From positions 43,475,546-43,539,545 of the forward strand of contig CM055101.1 in NCBI GenBank assembly GCA_029204225.1: 64,000 nucleotides of DNA, written 5' to 3'. Below, piece after piece: positions 11,004-22,965 of the stretch (the first letter of the stretch is position 1; each line of letters begins with the position of its first letter). The translations under genes were made by a program, and so were the position numbers. This stretch comes from Diphasiastrum complanatum (Eukaryota; Streptophyta; Lycopodiopsida; Lycopodiales; Lycopodiaceae). A model generated the notes under the pieces. The model ran no database searches. It was not told where the DNA came from and was given only the letters and a program-made list of their open reading frames with translations.

Positions 11004-12315
11004 GACACCCCAACAAATGGCACAGTCAACATAACACTCCAAACCCTAACAGATCATCCTAAACCCACAACCCCACAACCATAAGCATCAAAACAAGCCA
11101 CAAGCATAACCGTCACAACCACATCCATAAACATCATCAACCCCATCCATGTCCTCATTGTGTCGTAGGCATTGCACCACAGGTATGTGCAGATTCAACA
11201 TCAAAGCTGCACTTGTGCAGCATACACTTAAACCTGCGTAGAATGTATTAATGGTCCAGGAATACAGTCCACTGGTTCGTGATCCTGATACGAACCCAAC
11301 GGATCGAGCCTGGCTCGATTCGGGTATCGTTCGGTCAAAATGGCCCTTCGACTGGAGTGAAGCGCAATTAGGTCAAGCGAAATGGACTGCTTTTGCAACT
11401 CTCCGTCCGACGGCCTTGTTTCTCCAAACGGGATCCGTTTCGGGTGCCGTCTGTTTCGGCCAGTGGACAACCTCGATACGAACCTGTGGGAACAAACAGG
11501 ACGAGGAAACGACCGACGGTCGGGCCGCAACGTCCGTCCGAAGTTCGACGTTAAACAGGGCTTCAGGGACACTTTGTCCAGTTGGGACCTGAAAACTGGG
11601 AGATGTTTCGGAGCCTCCGTGCTGGTATGCAAAATTTCGACATCGTATTGCAGCGTGTTGAAGTAGTGCCATAACTAATTAGTAAGCTGTTGAAGTTCAT
11701 TCGAGAAGAAACTGATCTCATCAACCGATTCACAAGAGTGTATAGCTTGTCACTCTTCTGGTGAGCGTTCACCTCTCCCCAATCCTTTGGCGAGCATTCA
11801 CTTCTAAACCCTAAACCAGTAATATGTTTGCCATACAAACCATCATCTTCACTCGAAACCACTCTCAGATCTTTCTTTGCCGCTTTTTTTGGAGCTTAGT
11901 TCCCAATGAAGGTTCGTAATAATTTATGAACTGCTGACTGGCCATGGTTGTTTAGTTATACTGAGGTTATGAGAGGCATGGCCCAGTGGTTAGGTTGTTG
12001 CAAATTGTTTTGGTACCGTTTTCCCATTTTTTAACAGGAGGGGGCAGGTGGGTGTCAGACACCCTCTAATAATTAATTCCGGGGGGAAAACAGGGGCCAT
12101 AAATCGCTTTTATTTTGCTTTTGGGATGGGGGACAGTGTAGGCAGGTGCCTGTATTTTCTTTTTTTTTTTTGAAAAAAAAAATTTGAAAAAAAAAGGCCG
12201 CCATCTGCTTCCTTAGATATATATATATATTTCATTTATTTAATTTTTTTTGCACGATTCGTTGTTAGAATCGCGATCCGAGCGAATTGCGATTCGCTGC
12301 AACTATGATTCAAAC

Positions 12316-13777
12316 ATCAATACTTATCTCACATTAATGAGAATCAATCATCATGTAAAAAGATTTTGTGAAGGATTTCACATTTTTATCCATAACTTTT
12401 TGATGAATGATCCAAATCAAGTTTTGTAAAGTGGAGATAGGGCGATTTTTACTCTACCAGGACTGTTTTGAGTCACACAGGTCATGCCACATGTCAGTAT
12501 GATACTTGTCCAACGTGGATAAGCTGATACAGAAACAGAAAACTTACCAAAAGTCAATACACAGTATTCTGTAGTGATTTTTATGATTAAAATCACATCT
12601 GAATCTTCATTCAATATTTTCAGATCTATATTTGACAACTGCCATGTGTCATCAGATCATTTCATAGACTATAAAATAGTCTATCACATATTCTCCTAAA
12701 TAAATTTTTAACAATATTGTGTATTTATTGTTTTGTTTCTGTATCATCTTCTCTAATTTTCTTTGATGAATTTAGTTTCTTTCGTGAGTAAAGTTTGTGA
12801 TTTTGGATTTTCTTAGATCGCACGAAGACTTATTGCTAAATATCTATTAACTTCATGTCTTTTGTGATAGTTTCAAGTTCATTTTGAACTTAGGTTAACC
12901 ATTCTTGCACTAGAAAGATTGATAACACTAATGCAGATCCAAGTAATATATGCGTGGTTGAGTCCTTGAATTTTGTAACGTTTTTGTGACATCCTCTATT
13001 GCAGTAAATTGCTTGAGAAAATCAATTGATACATTTAAAAAGCATGTTGTGCAAGATGATCACTTTTTATCATACCAAGTGATAAGCTATTTTTCGTAAT
13101 GCTTTATGATTGGATCTTCTCTCTCAAATGTGGCTTTGATGATTGTAGTGAAGGAAATGTAGAAGACATCCAGCTTTCCACGGTTGACAATGCTACTTCT
13201 AGGGTACAAAAGAAGATAGCCAAGCAATTACGATTTCTAGCGAGTGAGTCCCATCTTGTTGTCTCTTGTTAATTTGTTATCTCTTAGATCGCGAGAAGAT
13301 CAGTGTTATTGAAGTCTATAATTTTATATTGAGGGTGGTAATATGCTTAAAAGAGAAATTGAGCATAGGCAAGCTACTTCTAATGTATTTGGCATTGAAA
13401 AAGCTATTGAAAGTTTTCATGATAAGCCAAATTGTATTGAAACACATTCTGAACTTCTTGGTACAACACAACATACAGCGGAAAAGCTATTGAAAGTTTT
13501 TTTGTAGATCAAAATCATTATAGTACATTTTTGAGCTAATCAAGGTACATATTTATTGATTGTTTCTAGAACATACAAATGATGTGCAACTATGATAATT
13601 ATGTATATAGGGAGAGCACGTTGCGAACCACAAATGCATAGTTGTCATGGTTCTGCCCTCATCTAAGGGTGTAAGGGCTTGGTGGGTGGATGCAGTTCGC
13701 TCTGCAATTGGCAGGCCTCCACTGCCCTTGGATAAGGGTGTAGTCACAATTGTTGTGTATATGTATGGAGTATATGT
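12316..13777. other. AT-rich intergenic DNA
   Basis: Short ORFs only, with no recognisable motif. The segment GAAAAGCTATTGAAAGTTTT recurs in part (about 13397-13418 and 13480-13500), a weak internal duplication. A TGCAACTATG, identical to the hAT right end, lies at about 13575. Confidence 0.5.
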
Positions 13778-14374
13778 ATGGATCATAGTTGCAGCAGAAC
13801 ATTTGCAAATTTTTTATTTTAAAAGAAAAAACATAAATGGTTGGAATTTTTTTTGATAGTTTAGTTCATAGATGCGCAGCGTTCGGAACGCTACATTCCG
13901 GGAGCGTTCTGGAACGGTTTCGGGATTCAACAACATTCCAGATCGAAACGTTGGAAATTATTTATTGTTTGTTTTTTAACTATGTGTTCGGGTGGGAAAA
14001 AACATTTAGGGATGTAAAGTTTTTTTTGAAACACATTGCAAAGCATAGTAACTCCTAACTTGTAAGTACTAGTAACTACCAACTGAACTATGCATATTAC
14101 ATTGAACTCCATTCGCTAATTGAACAAAGCATTTAGACTTCAACACACTGCATACCAAAACTGAAACTTGAAAGCAATTAAATAATGTAGAGTACAGTGC
14201 TAAGTGTATATGATACAAAAACATGGAAATTGATCCACATTCCACACTTGCCTCATGAGAATGATCAATATGTTTGATGTCATAAACAATAAAGCTCTGA
14301 TATATGCAGTGAGCGGGCCAATGGCTACATGAGTATGATAGATGCACAATGGACCAAAATAAAACAATGAATCT

Positions 14375-14800
14375 CTATGACTCAGAGGCATCATGATCAA
14401 ATGGGGATTTCTCCTCGTCACTATCATTGGTAGACGAGTAGGAAGATAAATTCCTTGAGTACGTGTGGTTGTGTCCCTGGACCTCTGCCTCAGCCAATAG
14501 CCTCCATAGGAACTGCCGCCTTTGCTGAACCTGGGCCACTACCATCAGTAGACCCTCCGCCAACTGACTCCCCTGATGGAAAAGTCTCTCTTGTAGATGA
14601 TGGCCCTGCTGCTGTTGCTGATGGTGGCCATGATGGGCCTGGCTCTGCCGATGAAGTTTGTGATGGCCCTGCTACTGATGGTTTAAACCGTGATGGTCCT
14701 GTTGCTGTTGTTGTTGCTGCTGATGGACATGATGGGCCTGTTGCTGATGAACTAGGCCGTGATGGCCCTGTGTTGCTACTGCCAGGCCTGTGGTAGCCCT
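14375..14800 (-). pseudogene. Gln/His-rich and acidic tail, hAT-like remnant
   Basis: Read on the minus strand, this gives a His/Gln-rich low-complexity stretch (HHVHQQQQQQQQDHHG) with one TAG where CAG would keep the run. It then gives LLMVVAQVQQRRQFLWRLL and an acidic Ser-rich end (STNDSDEEKSPFDHD) with a stop at 14375. It follows the BED finger fragment in the same orientation. Its origin as a transposase tail is inferred from position and composition only. Confidence 0.4.
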
Positions 14801-14913
14801 TGATCTTGTGCCAATAGAACCTAACTACCCACCAACCTTCCGTAGACCCTTGTTGTTGCTACTCCTCTGTATGTGCTCAGTAGGCGCTCTCGCTCAGGTG
14901 CAGGAACTGCCAC

Positions 14914-15075
14914 TCATGGGGCAATGCCCATGGTCCACCCATGTGGCTTGGTCAAACCAAGCAAGTGTGCTTTGATCCTCGTCATGGTGCTGCAAAAGGT
15001 GGCACCGCAAAACAAGCAACACCATTTGCATGCACTTGAACTTGTAAAAACTACAGCGTCTCCCTTCAAATGTAT
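14914..15075 (-). pseudogene. BED zinc-finger fragment (hAT-like)
   Basis: The minus-strand frame gives WIHLKGDAVVFTS followed by CKWCCLFCGATFCSTMTRIK and AHLLGLTKPH, then a stop at 14914. The CxxC spaced from a downstream His-containing AHLLG stretch matches BED fingers of hAT transposases, which bind transposon ends. It is the only DNA-binding piece left in this element. Confidence 0.6.
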
Positions 15076-15839
15076 CCACCTCCGCCCACACGTCTTGTCC
15101 CGCCACAGGCATGTCTATAGAAACCTTCAAGATGCTATAAAATAGTCAAAAACTAAATGGAAAGTGTATAAGTGCTAAAAGGGAGCCAAAACAAGCCTAG
15201 AGACGCCTAAGACCTAAACCACAATGCCAAAGACCTACCCTAAATCACTAAATCCTAACCCCTACACTTAGAAAAAAACAATGCAAAATGCCTCATGCAC
15301 ACCAACCACACAAGTGCTCATAGCGACCACCTATGCATAAAGAAGCTGGAGAACATGCAATCACCCTCTCCCTCTCCCTAGCAACCCTACGACCAATCTT
15401 AGCAAGGAATCACTCCAAATGATGGACTATGGCCTCCAAACAAAGCAAGGAAAAAAAGCTTAAAGAAGCCACTTTGCTTGCAAATCCCCACATAATTTTG
15501 TAGCCTCCTGCACATCCTCCTCCTCATCATCATCCCTAGCCTCTGAGGCCTCATCAGATTAAGACCCTTGGCTTTGATAGTCGCTCTCCTCAGTCTCCTC
15601 GGTAGAGCTATTGAAGTTGCCCTCTGAATGCTGCTGTTGAGAGCAGCAGCAGCCTGAGTCCGTCGTGATGCACCTCGAGTCATAGGTCCTGCACATAGAG
15701 ATTTGCAACTACTAGAAAGTACCCATTGCCCAAAATCGAACTTTGAAGACTCAAGACCCAAGAGGTGACCTAGATAGTAGATACTAGAATCTAGGTAGTA
15801 CATACTACAATCATGAAACTTTTGACTATACATTCACTC

Positions 15840-16519
15840 ATTTCACGACTCACATGTGACAAATTCACAAATCACAAATCGTTAATGAATCATCAAAGTT
15901 CAAACTAGTCAACGTTCAAGTTTCAAGACTTCAAGTAGCAAGATTTAAGTGATAAGCTTCAACACTAAGCACTCAAGAGCCTCCATGCCCTTGTAATGTA
16001 TTTTTTTTGGAGTCCGACACTCGAGTTCAATATTCTAGTCAAAGAGCTTAGGTTATGTTCCTATGTGTTTGTTTTTCATTGTTCTTCATCATTCTAGTTA
16101 GAGTTCTCTTCTGCTTTCTAATGTTTTTAATGTCTTTTATGATAGGTACTATGCTACGTAACTACATATAATTTTGTCACACCAATTACATTATTCAACA
16201 CTTAACGGATACTTCGCGCATGAACATTTTGCGCATTGAAGTGCGCTGAATTTTAGACAATTTATCCAACATGAGATCAGAAGTTGATCAATAAGAGAAC
16301 TTTGGTTTATCTTGAATATTTATACGGAATCGTAGACTTGTAGTATAATGTCATGTGTTGTAGAGGAGATATATTCGTTTCTTTCATATAACAATAGTGT
16401 GAGTTTTGGAGCAATAGGTTTGGAAATATTATTGTTAATGTTTGCTTGGACTTTGCAAACATTGGATCCAGGGTTGCAAGAGACCGCGTCTGTATTATCC
16501 GCAAGAAAAACTATTTCAA

Positions 16520-16550
<31 letters not shown>

Positions 16551-18380
16551 ATGATGGAGGTTGTCTTCTCTTTTAACAAGCTCTCTCTGGTATCTCTATC
16601 CATCTGCTGCAAAAAACCCGTAGAGAATATTACAACTGAGTTTATCATTAGAAATGTGCATATACTATAGACGAGAGGGAGCGACATTAAATGTTAGTCA
16701 AAAGCTTGCTCATCATTGGATCTTTATGGTGTATGTAACTACATGATGCATGTGCCTCATCAGTAGCCTTTTTTGGTCTCCAAATATTAGCTTCCTTTGT
16801 CGCTAAGCTTTTGACAATACTAGTTGACAAAGCCATCATCATGTCTCCATCCTGATGATTCTAGAAGCAATTGAGATGTTGATACAATATGCATGATGTC
16901 AGTCAGGTGACATTTCATTGCTATTCTCTCACATTTGGATGTGTTGTTCTTATCTCATCATGAAGGATTTGCAAGGACAAACTTGTGACCTTCTCGACCT
17001 TTTTCAAGAGAAAGGTTGGAGGTGGACATGAGATGGTAGCAATATCAATGTATCTTGATATTTTACTCATACCCAGTTTTGTAGGACTAGTCACGTGTTG
17101 TATCTTCTTATACCTCCTCGAGTGTACTTATTATAGGGCCACCCTTTATCATGCAACAAAAAACTATTTTCTGATTTGGAAAGGGAAGTACCTAGGTGAT
17201 TAGTATGGAGCACTGAGGTCCCATTGTAATTACCAGGCAATCATTAGCCCTTTATCATACATCATCAATTCCAAGTATTCATCTTAGGAGACATTCTTCA
17301 TCCAAGGATTCTCCTCCACATTTTTTGTTAACTAATGAGAGAGGATGTTACATGCCAATAATTCTAAGCTCATCGGTGTGTAGATAGAGTGAATCTCCTC
17401 CCCCTTGTGGAAAGACAGCTTAATGGCATACTTTACGAATAAACTATCAATCAAGAAGTCATGACATGGATAAATGAGCTGAAACTCGGATCCGACAGAT
17501 GGTTGAACTTCAGCCATACACAGCCTGTACAAAATCCTTGACTTGACCTCCCAAAACCATTCTATGAGGGCCTCTAGGCTCGTTCTATCAAGGACCAATT
17601 TACCTCCATTTAGCTAGATAGAGGAAGCCTGTAACATTGATTGTTCTCCCCCGAATGTGTTTTTGGTTTGCAGTGCATCTCTATCTATAATTGATCAGAT
17701 CAATAAAGCTCTATGCAATGTTAGTTTTGCCTCTTTCCAGTTTATCAGTATGTTGTTCTGCTAATGCATTGATTGATCATTTCTAAGTTTAGTTAACAAT
17801 ATCTAAACTATCAAAAAAATTCCAGCCATTGGTGTCGCACCCTAACAAAAAAATGCGATCCGATCACAGATCATTTTTGCAGAAATTCATGATTTGCTGC
17901 AACCAAATGCATTTGGAAACTCCCACATTTGGAACCTGTTTCAAACGTGGGTTCTATAAATGCTTTTTAATTTTGTTTTGGGTCTTGGGACGCTATAAAC
18001 AAGGGTATGGTCTCGAGCCCTATTTTGGCATGCAAAGAGGATCTAAACTAACTTGATTGGCGATTGAGTTTGTTTAATGCCCTAAAATAGCAAAAAAAGA
18101 TTAATGTTGCTTATTTGGAGTGGGAGATCCATTTGAGATGTGTTTCGTAATTATGATGTTCCTATGAGCTTTGACTTAGTAGATGCATTATAACGAACCA
18201 ACTTTCATTGTTCAACTGCTTATGGTCTTTTTTTAGAGATGATAGTAGTCTTTATTTTACTTCGACCGCCCACTTAAAAGAGGGAAAACATTTCCAAACA
18301 GTTGGAGGATTTTCCAAATGTTCTTACGACATTTCAAACATTTCGCATTTGAGCGTTTCAAATATTTGGTTGTAACTATG
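15840..18380. other. Interior of the hAT-like element, no gene supported
   Basis: AT-rich with short ORFs only. A (CT)n tract lies at 16522-16550. An 88-codon minus ORF (17598-17332) is unrecognised. CAAATATTTG- and CATTTCAAACATTT-like repeats lie near the right end (18300-18375). Confidence 0.4.
16522..16550. repeat. (CT)n microsatellite
   Basis: Twenty-nine bases of CT repeat. Confidence 0.95.
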
Positions 18381-18435
18381 GCTGCAACTATGATCCATAT
18401 TACATACCATAATTGCAATATGCATTTTGAAATCT

Positions 18436-18590
18436 AAGGTTAGGGTTTTTGGGGGGGGGTGGAAGGCCCTGCCCCGAGGGCCTTCCGTGCTGGGAGGGCC
18501 CTTGCCCGAGGGCAGGGCCTGATCCCGCCCGAGGGCAGGGCCCGACCTGCACGGAAGGCCCGAGGGGTTTGGGCCTTCCCCTGCGTAATG
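18436..18590. repeat. GC-rich fold-back repeats
   Basis: Several overlapping inverted repeats built from GGAAGGCCC, GAGGGC and GCCCGAGGGCAGGGCC, preceded by a G10 run and GGTTAGGG. The whole block is far more GC-rich than its surroundings. It could fold as nested hairpins or form G-quadruplexes. Confidence 0.75.
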
Positions 18591-19896
18591 GCAAGTCTGA
18601 GATTCTCATCTCTCATGGATTCCGGCAGAATCCTTCATGCGTTTATTCAAGAAGGAGAAACAGAACTACTACTTACTTCAGATGCAAGTAATTTCCACCT
18701 ATGGAGGTGCATCACAAATACAAAGGAAAATCAAAGACTTGGCATTACGGAAAGTCAAAAAAAAAAATTGCTTTCTTTACAATTCCTTGAATGGTTTTGC
18801 TTCTCCTTGAAAACAAATTAGGGAAACTATCAAAAAAATGATCTAAGCTACAATAAGAGCAAACAAAGGTTCTATGTGAACAGGTTAGAAATCTAAATTT
18901 TATATCTAGTACCAGTCTGTTTCACACAAGGTGCATGTCTCTGAAGCCGCCCTTGCCACCATAGGAGTAGTCATGGGAAAATGCCAAACCCCATCCCATA
19001 AGGTAGCTAATACCACCATAGCCCCTTTTGTGCATACTCAAGTGGCACAGTTACAAAACAAACGATGGTTATCTCATCGAAGCCATCAAAGACCCTGTAG
19101 TCCAAGTTGCTGCTCAGTTGATTAATAGGTTCGTTGTAGTGTATAGCTTCATATCTGCTGCATTGAATCATTGAATCTCATACCGAGGTTGCAGCGGGTG
19201 TAGTGGAACTTTTATTGTTCAAATTATTGACCAAATAAGCATACTTGGAGTAGCCTGCTATGGAGGCCCTGCTAGAATACATCTTGTTGGAGTATTTGTA
19301 TCAAAAGCAAAAGAGACTTGCAACTATTGCATATATAGTCTAGACTCTATTTCAAGAAGAAAGACTATGACAGTCTATCTTCGAATTTGTCACATTTGGT
19401 GACATATTCTCAATTGTGCACAATGTTTCCACGAATCGCGATTCATTGGCTGACGAATCGCGATTCGTCAAAGAATCAAACGGTCCCAATTCGAATCGGA
19501 AAGAATCGGGACTAGAAATGTTTTGTAACAGTCCAGGCCCGATTCAATTGCAATTCACTTTTTCCTCTTTTTTGTGCCTCTTTCAAGGGAAAGAGAATAG
19601 GAGAGAGGGAGAAACTTGAGGAGAGAATAGAGAGCCTAGAGGAGAAAGGAAAGAGCTTAGAGGAGAGAGGTGGTATTATGGTAAGGGTGCAATATGTTAG
19701 AACTTAGGTTAATTTTCATTTTTGAGTGCACTTTGAAGGAGACAAATTAGGATAGGAGTTAGGAGAAGTTAGAACTTAGGAGATTAGTAGCCACTACTAT
19801 TAGTCGAATGAAGGAGAAAGGCTAGAGCTAGGAGTTAGGAGAGTCTTGGAGAGAGAATAGGAGGAGGAGGTGTGGGTGTGAATTTAGGAAAGAGTT

Positions 19897-19919
19897 GTGT
19901 GTGTGTGTGTGTGTGTGTT
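19897..19919. repeat. (GT)n microsatellite
   Basis: Short GT repeat in the leader of the composite hAT remnant. Confidence 0.85.
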
Positions 19920-20133
19920 TGTGAAAATGTGAATCTGGTTTTAGCTAGTAGAGTTGTTAAAAGTGCTAAAGTTTAGAGTCAGGTAATAGAGGTGAGAGGA
20001 GTGTCAAAGTTAGGAGAGTTAGGAGTTAGCTTAGGAGTTAGGAATTATGAGTTGAAACTTGAGAGTTAGGAGTTGAGAGTCATGGTGAGAAACAGGGATC
20101 CTATATCGGATCATGTCACAGTTGCTTCGGGAT

Positions 20134-20262
20134 ATGGTAGCTTGGGCACAAAACGATGGACGCACGTGCAATTATTGTCAGGTGAGCTACACAGGAGGTC
20201 CAATGCATATTCGAGCACATCTCCTTTGTTTGTGTGGCTATGAGATCGAAGCATGCCCATAG
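20134..20262 (+). pseudogene. BED zinc finger of hAT transposase, fragment
   Basis: A 42-codon frame from ATG 20134 reads MVAWAQNDGRTCNYCQ, then GGPMHIRAHLLCLCGYEIEA and CP before a stop. It has CxxC, the GG turn and the downstream His of a BED finger, the module that binds the transposon ends. Its frame is separated by stops from the DUF659 fragment 320 bases downstream; an intron or decay could explain this. Confidence 0.65.
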
Positions 20263-20584
20263 GCACCTCCAGGGCTATCGAGCATGATTGCGAGACCAGG
20301 AGCAATTCAAAGAGAGGAGATCATTCCTCCGACGGTCACTACAGGTGAGCACCATAGTACGTACACTTGTGACTTGATATTTGATTCTTTAAACTTTTGC
20401 TTTCAAATTTTGAATTTTGCAATGTACATATAGTGATTAAATGTTTTTCAATTTCTTTTGTTGCAATAGGATCAGCTAGGGGCATCATGCATCCACCTTA
20501 GGTCAGGATGAGGCAGAGCCATAGACCGGCACATCTACGCCACATGTAGATGTAGCTGGTCCCTCTACTTCTAGACCCCCCTCC

Positions 20585-20970
20585 AGAGGTGTTACTGGTA
20601 GAGAATATTATGTGCAGCCATTCGGGGTGACAACAAGCATAGGGCAGATGTGGCTATCAGAAGATTGTGACCTCCCCTTCCATCTAGCAAAGACTCCTGC
20701 TTGGGGGGATATGATAGAGAGTGTTGTTGCGATAGGGGCCACCTACCGTGGACGTTGCATGGAGTCCCTAAGCACCACACATTTGATGAGGGAGGTTCAA
20801 GATGTAACCAAATAATTGGAGCCCGTTCGTGAGTCGTGGAAACAATTTTGGGTTGGAGTGACACCAGGAAGCGACATATCATTAATATTCTAGTTTCTTC
20901 CTATGTGGGCACCATGTTCTTGAGAGCCATCGACACATCGGCACCTTGCACCATTGTTTCAGGTGAGTAA
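20585..20970 (+). pseudogene. hAT DUF659-type fragment
   Basis: The frame at 20612 gives SIGQMWLSEDCDLPFHLAKT and PAWGDMIESV, the usual block upstream of the hAT catalytic core. Further on another frame gives INILVSSYVGTMFLRAID, which matches the DUF659 strand ending in the D(A/T)S segment. It resembles a different hAT lineage from the copy at 21.1-21.6 kb, so two transposase fragments may have been joined. Confidence 0.55.
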
Positions 20971-21120
20971 CGAGTTCATGACGTGTTGGATTTTGATGCT
21001 CATTGCTAATTAGAATTTTAATCATTTTAATTTTTGATGCTCGTGAGTTGACTGTTGTTGCTCAATTAAAATCTGATGCTAGTCTCAATGCTCGTTGCAA
21101 TTTGTTTAATGTTACAGGTG

Positions 21121-21637
21121 GGTACACCTACTCACACATCACGCAAGAGATTGAGGAGATGTTCAGAGGTTGTTCGCACACACATGCTGAGAGATAGGGT
21201 TGAGTCCTTGTCTAGAGAGATGGAGCCTCTATGGCGCCACTGGGCCACATACGGTTGCAGCATTATGTCCGATGGCTGGACTGACGTCAGGAGGAGGCCG
21301 ATCCTCAACATTTTGGTCCCTAGTTGCACGGGCACACAATTTTTGAGGGCCGTGGATTGCAGCAGGGGGGCGAGAGTCATTTCTGTCGAGTTCATGTTCG
21401 TTGTCGTTAGGTCTGCCATCCTGTCCATAGGCCCAGAGCATGTCGTTACGGTGGTGACGGACAATGCCAACAACTGTGTTCAAATGAGTGTCCTCCTAGA
21501 GTCCGAGTTCCCCCAGATTGTCCATACCCCCTGTGCAGCGCACGACATTGACCTTCTCATGGGGGACATAGGTGCACTTCCCTGGGTTAGAGCCATCATC
21601 CGTTAGGCCCTCTTCCTGGTGACTTTTGTCATTCCCT
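21121..21637 (+). pseudogene. hAT transposase fragment, near-copy of 9.03-9.48 kb
   Basis: An open 176-codon frame (21076-21606) reads HMLRDRVESLSREMEPLWRH, GCSIMSDGWTDVRRR, ILNILVPSCTGTQFLRAVD and TVVTDNANNCVQM. It aligns by eye with the broken transposase upstream and lacks that copy's frame lesions in this stretch. It ends in a TAG at 21604 where the other copy has CGC AAG, and homology stops near 21637. Confidence 0.8.
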
Positions 21638-22965
21638 ACAAATACAACGATGCTAGATTTGATTTAAAAAGTCTTCTTCTAGTGATAGTAGTCTTAAGTA
21701 TGTGACCAAGCTCATTATTCCGCTTCACAAATTTGCCTTTTATTGTCCACTTCTTGCCCACTACAAAGATTGCTTCAAAGGTGCTTTGAATCATTTGCTA
21801 TTTCAACCATCTTGTCTACCTCGTTCTTCTTCAGTGCTTCACATTTTTTAAGTCTGGCCTTTCAAACTCGAGCACAATGAGTTGTCATTGAATTGTCACT
21901 GTTGTATCTTTCATGAATCATTTTCTATTCCAAAAACAACTCTGCTGCTCCATAGGGATTTTCTCACTCATCAATCAGAGTTTCACGTAAGACGTAAGAA
22001 AGTCGATATTGTGACCTGATGACACGGCCTGACAAGCTGTCATAGAGGCAGTGAATTGCGACTGTCCAGATCCGAGTTGTTAGTGTTGAGATGCTAGCCG
22101 GTAAGCAATGGGGTGACCAAGCGGGTCACAGGTCCATGGCAGGGCATGGGGGTGGAACCTATGAGTGACTCAGCAGGTAGCAAGCATGCCAAGTGGACCA
22201 ATGACCCACAGTTGGTGGATGCCATGTTCATGATGACAGGAATAGTAGGTAACAGGACTCTAAGAGGGGATGCCTACAGTTGGGAATATCATTCTTCACA
22301 CTGGCCAACTGAGGTTCTTGAGCTAAAGGAGAGAAGTTGGTAAAGCATGTATTTCTTTCTAGCTGTTGTTCTATAGGTCGGTTTTCCAGTGTCAATTCTC
22401 TCTCCTTAATGCACTTTATGCTCAATCTAGGTTGCCTACACCCTACGTTACAACCACATCTACTAGCATACATCTTCAACAGTGCAACCCTCAAAGTCAT
22501 ACTTTGATTGGTTATGTATGCACCGCTGATCTATCTTAGAATTTGTGGGAGTCAAGCTATGAAAGCAACATATAGTCTTGAATATTTATTGGTCTATATA
22601 AAAGAGCATCCCTTACCTGTAGCCCTTGAAATAGTGAATTCCTCTTTAAAAATGCTCAATTTTTAACAAAAAATGTGAAAAAAGGGATGGATGACAAGCG
22701 AACCAGAGACTTTCCAGTCAAAATGTTGTGAAAAGTTACTGTCATTCTGGACAAAAGTTCTCTTTTGCATTTTGGCAGCCAATGACCCAGAATACTGTGC
22801 AACTATTCTTAGAACCATGCAAGGGGCTATGGTGACTTTGAACTATGCATGGATATTTTAATGTCTTGCTGTTTAGCACGTAGGTAAGCAGAAGTTTTTG
22901 AGACTGTTTTGTGGCGACAAGAATGTGTTCATCATACTGACGTTTTCTTGAGTGTGTGCCAACAG
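21638..22965. other. Region between hAT remnant and SLX9-like exons
   Basis: No gene is supported. It should contain part of the first intron, and possibly exon 1, of the SLX9-like gene, but no N-terminal SLX9 motif was found. Confidence 0.4.

Larger units (their letters stand above)
10475..12300. other. Non-coding 3' part of the hAT element
   Basis: No ORF here is convincing. Contents are a (GA)n tract (10888-10927), a telomere-like tract (10978-11003), a 'tcgttcggtc'-rich GC stretch (11250-11620), and AT-rich DNA with subterminal AATCGCGAT motifs near 12268-12295. Confidence 0.6.
6935..12307 (+). mobile_element. hAT DNA transposon with complete ends (5,373 bp)
   Basis: The element begins CATAGTTGCA (6935-6944) and ends with the exact reverse complement TGCAACTATG (12298-12307). 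It is flanked by a perfect 8-bp direct duplication ATTCAAAC (6927-6934 and 12308-12315), the target duplication size diagnostic of hAT elements. Both subterminal regions carry AATCGC(A/G)ATTC-like motifs. Inside lie GC-rich and TA-repeat leader DNA, a transposase gene with BED finger and DUF659-type block (8092-10474), a (GA)n tract, a telomere-like tract and about 1.3 kb of non-coding 3' sequence. The gene has lesions, so this copy is not expected to be autonomous. Confidence 0.9.
13778..18398 (-). mobile_element. Second hAT-like element with deleted core (candidate)
   Basis: An 18-bp perfect inverted repeat (ATGGATCATAGTTGCAGC at 13778-13795; reverse complement at 18381-18398) contains the same CATAGTTGCA end as the element at 6935. 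Inside, on the minus strand, are a BED finger fragment (about 15075-14914) and a Gln/His-rich plus acidic C-terminal-like stretch (14800-14375), so the orientation is consistent. The DUF659/catalytic block is missing. If CATAG is the end, the 8-bp flanks (GTATGGAT and ATCCATAT) are inverted rather than direct, so no target duplication supports the boundaries. A nested CATAGATGCGCAGCG end at 13867 complicates the left side. Confidence 0.5.
19420..21637 (+). mobile_element. Composite hAT remnant
   Basis: The left part has the subterminal AATCGCGATTC motifs of the CATAG-type hAT family, including an 18-bp perfect palindrome GACGAATCGCGATTCGTC (about 19453-19470). A BED finger (20134-20262), a DUF659-type fragment (20585-20970) and then a close copy of part of the 8.1-10.5 kb transposase (21121-21637) follow. 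No termini or target duplication were found. The copy breaks off at about 21637, after GTGACTTTTGTCA. Confidence 0.65.

Noticed and set aside
11228-11632. A 134-codon minus ORF in the hAT 3' region
   Set aside because: Overlapping open frames on both strands reflect GC-rich composition; no domain or conserved context.
14455-14796. Asp-Gly-Pro repeat protein on the plus strand
   Set aside because: It is the reverse of the Gln/His-rich low-complexity stretch that follows the minus-strand BED finger.
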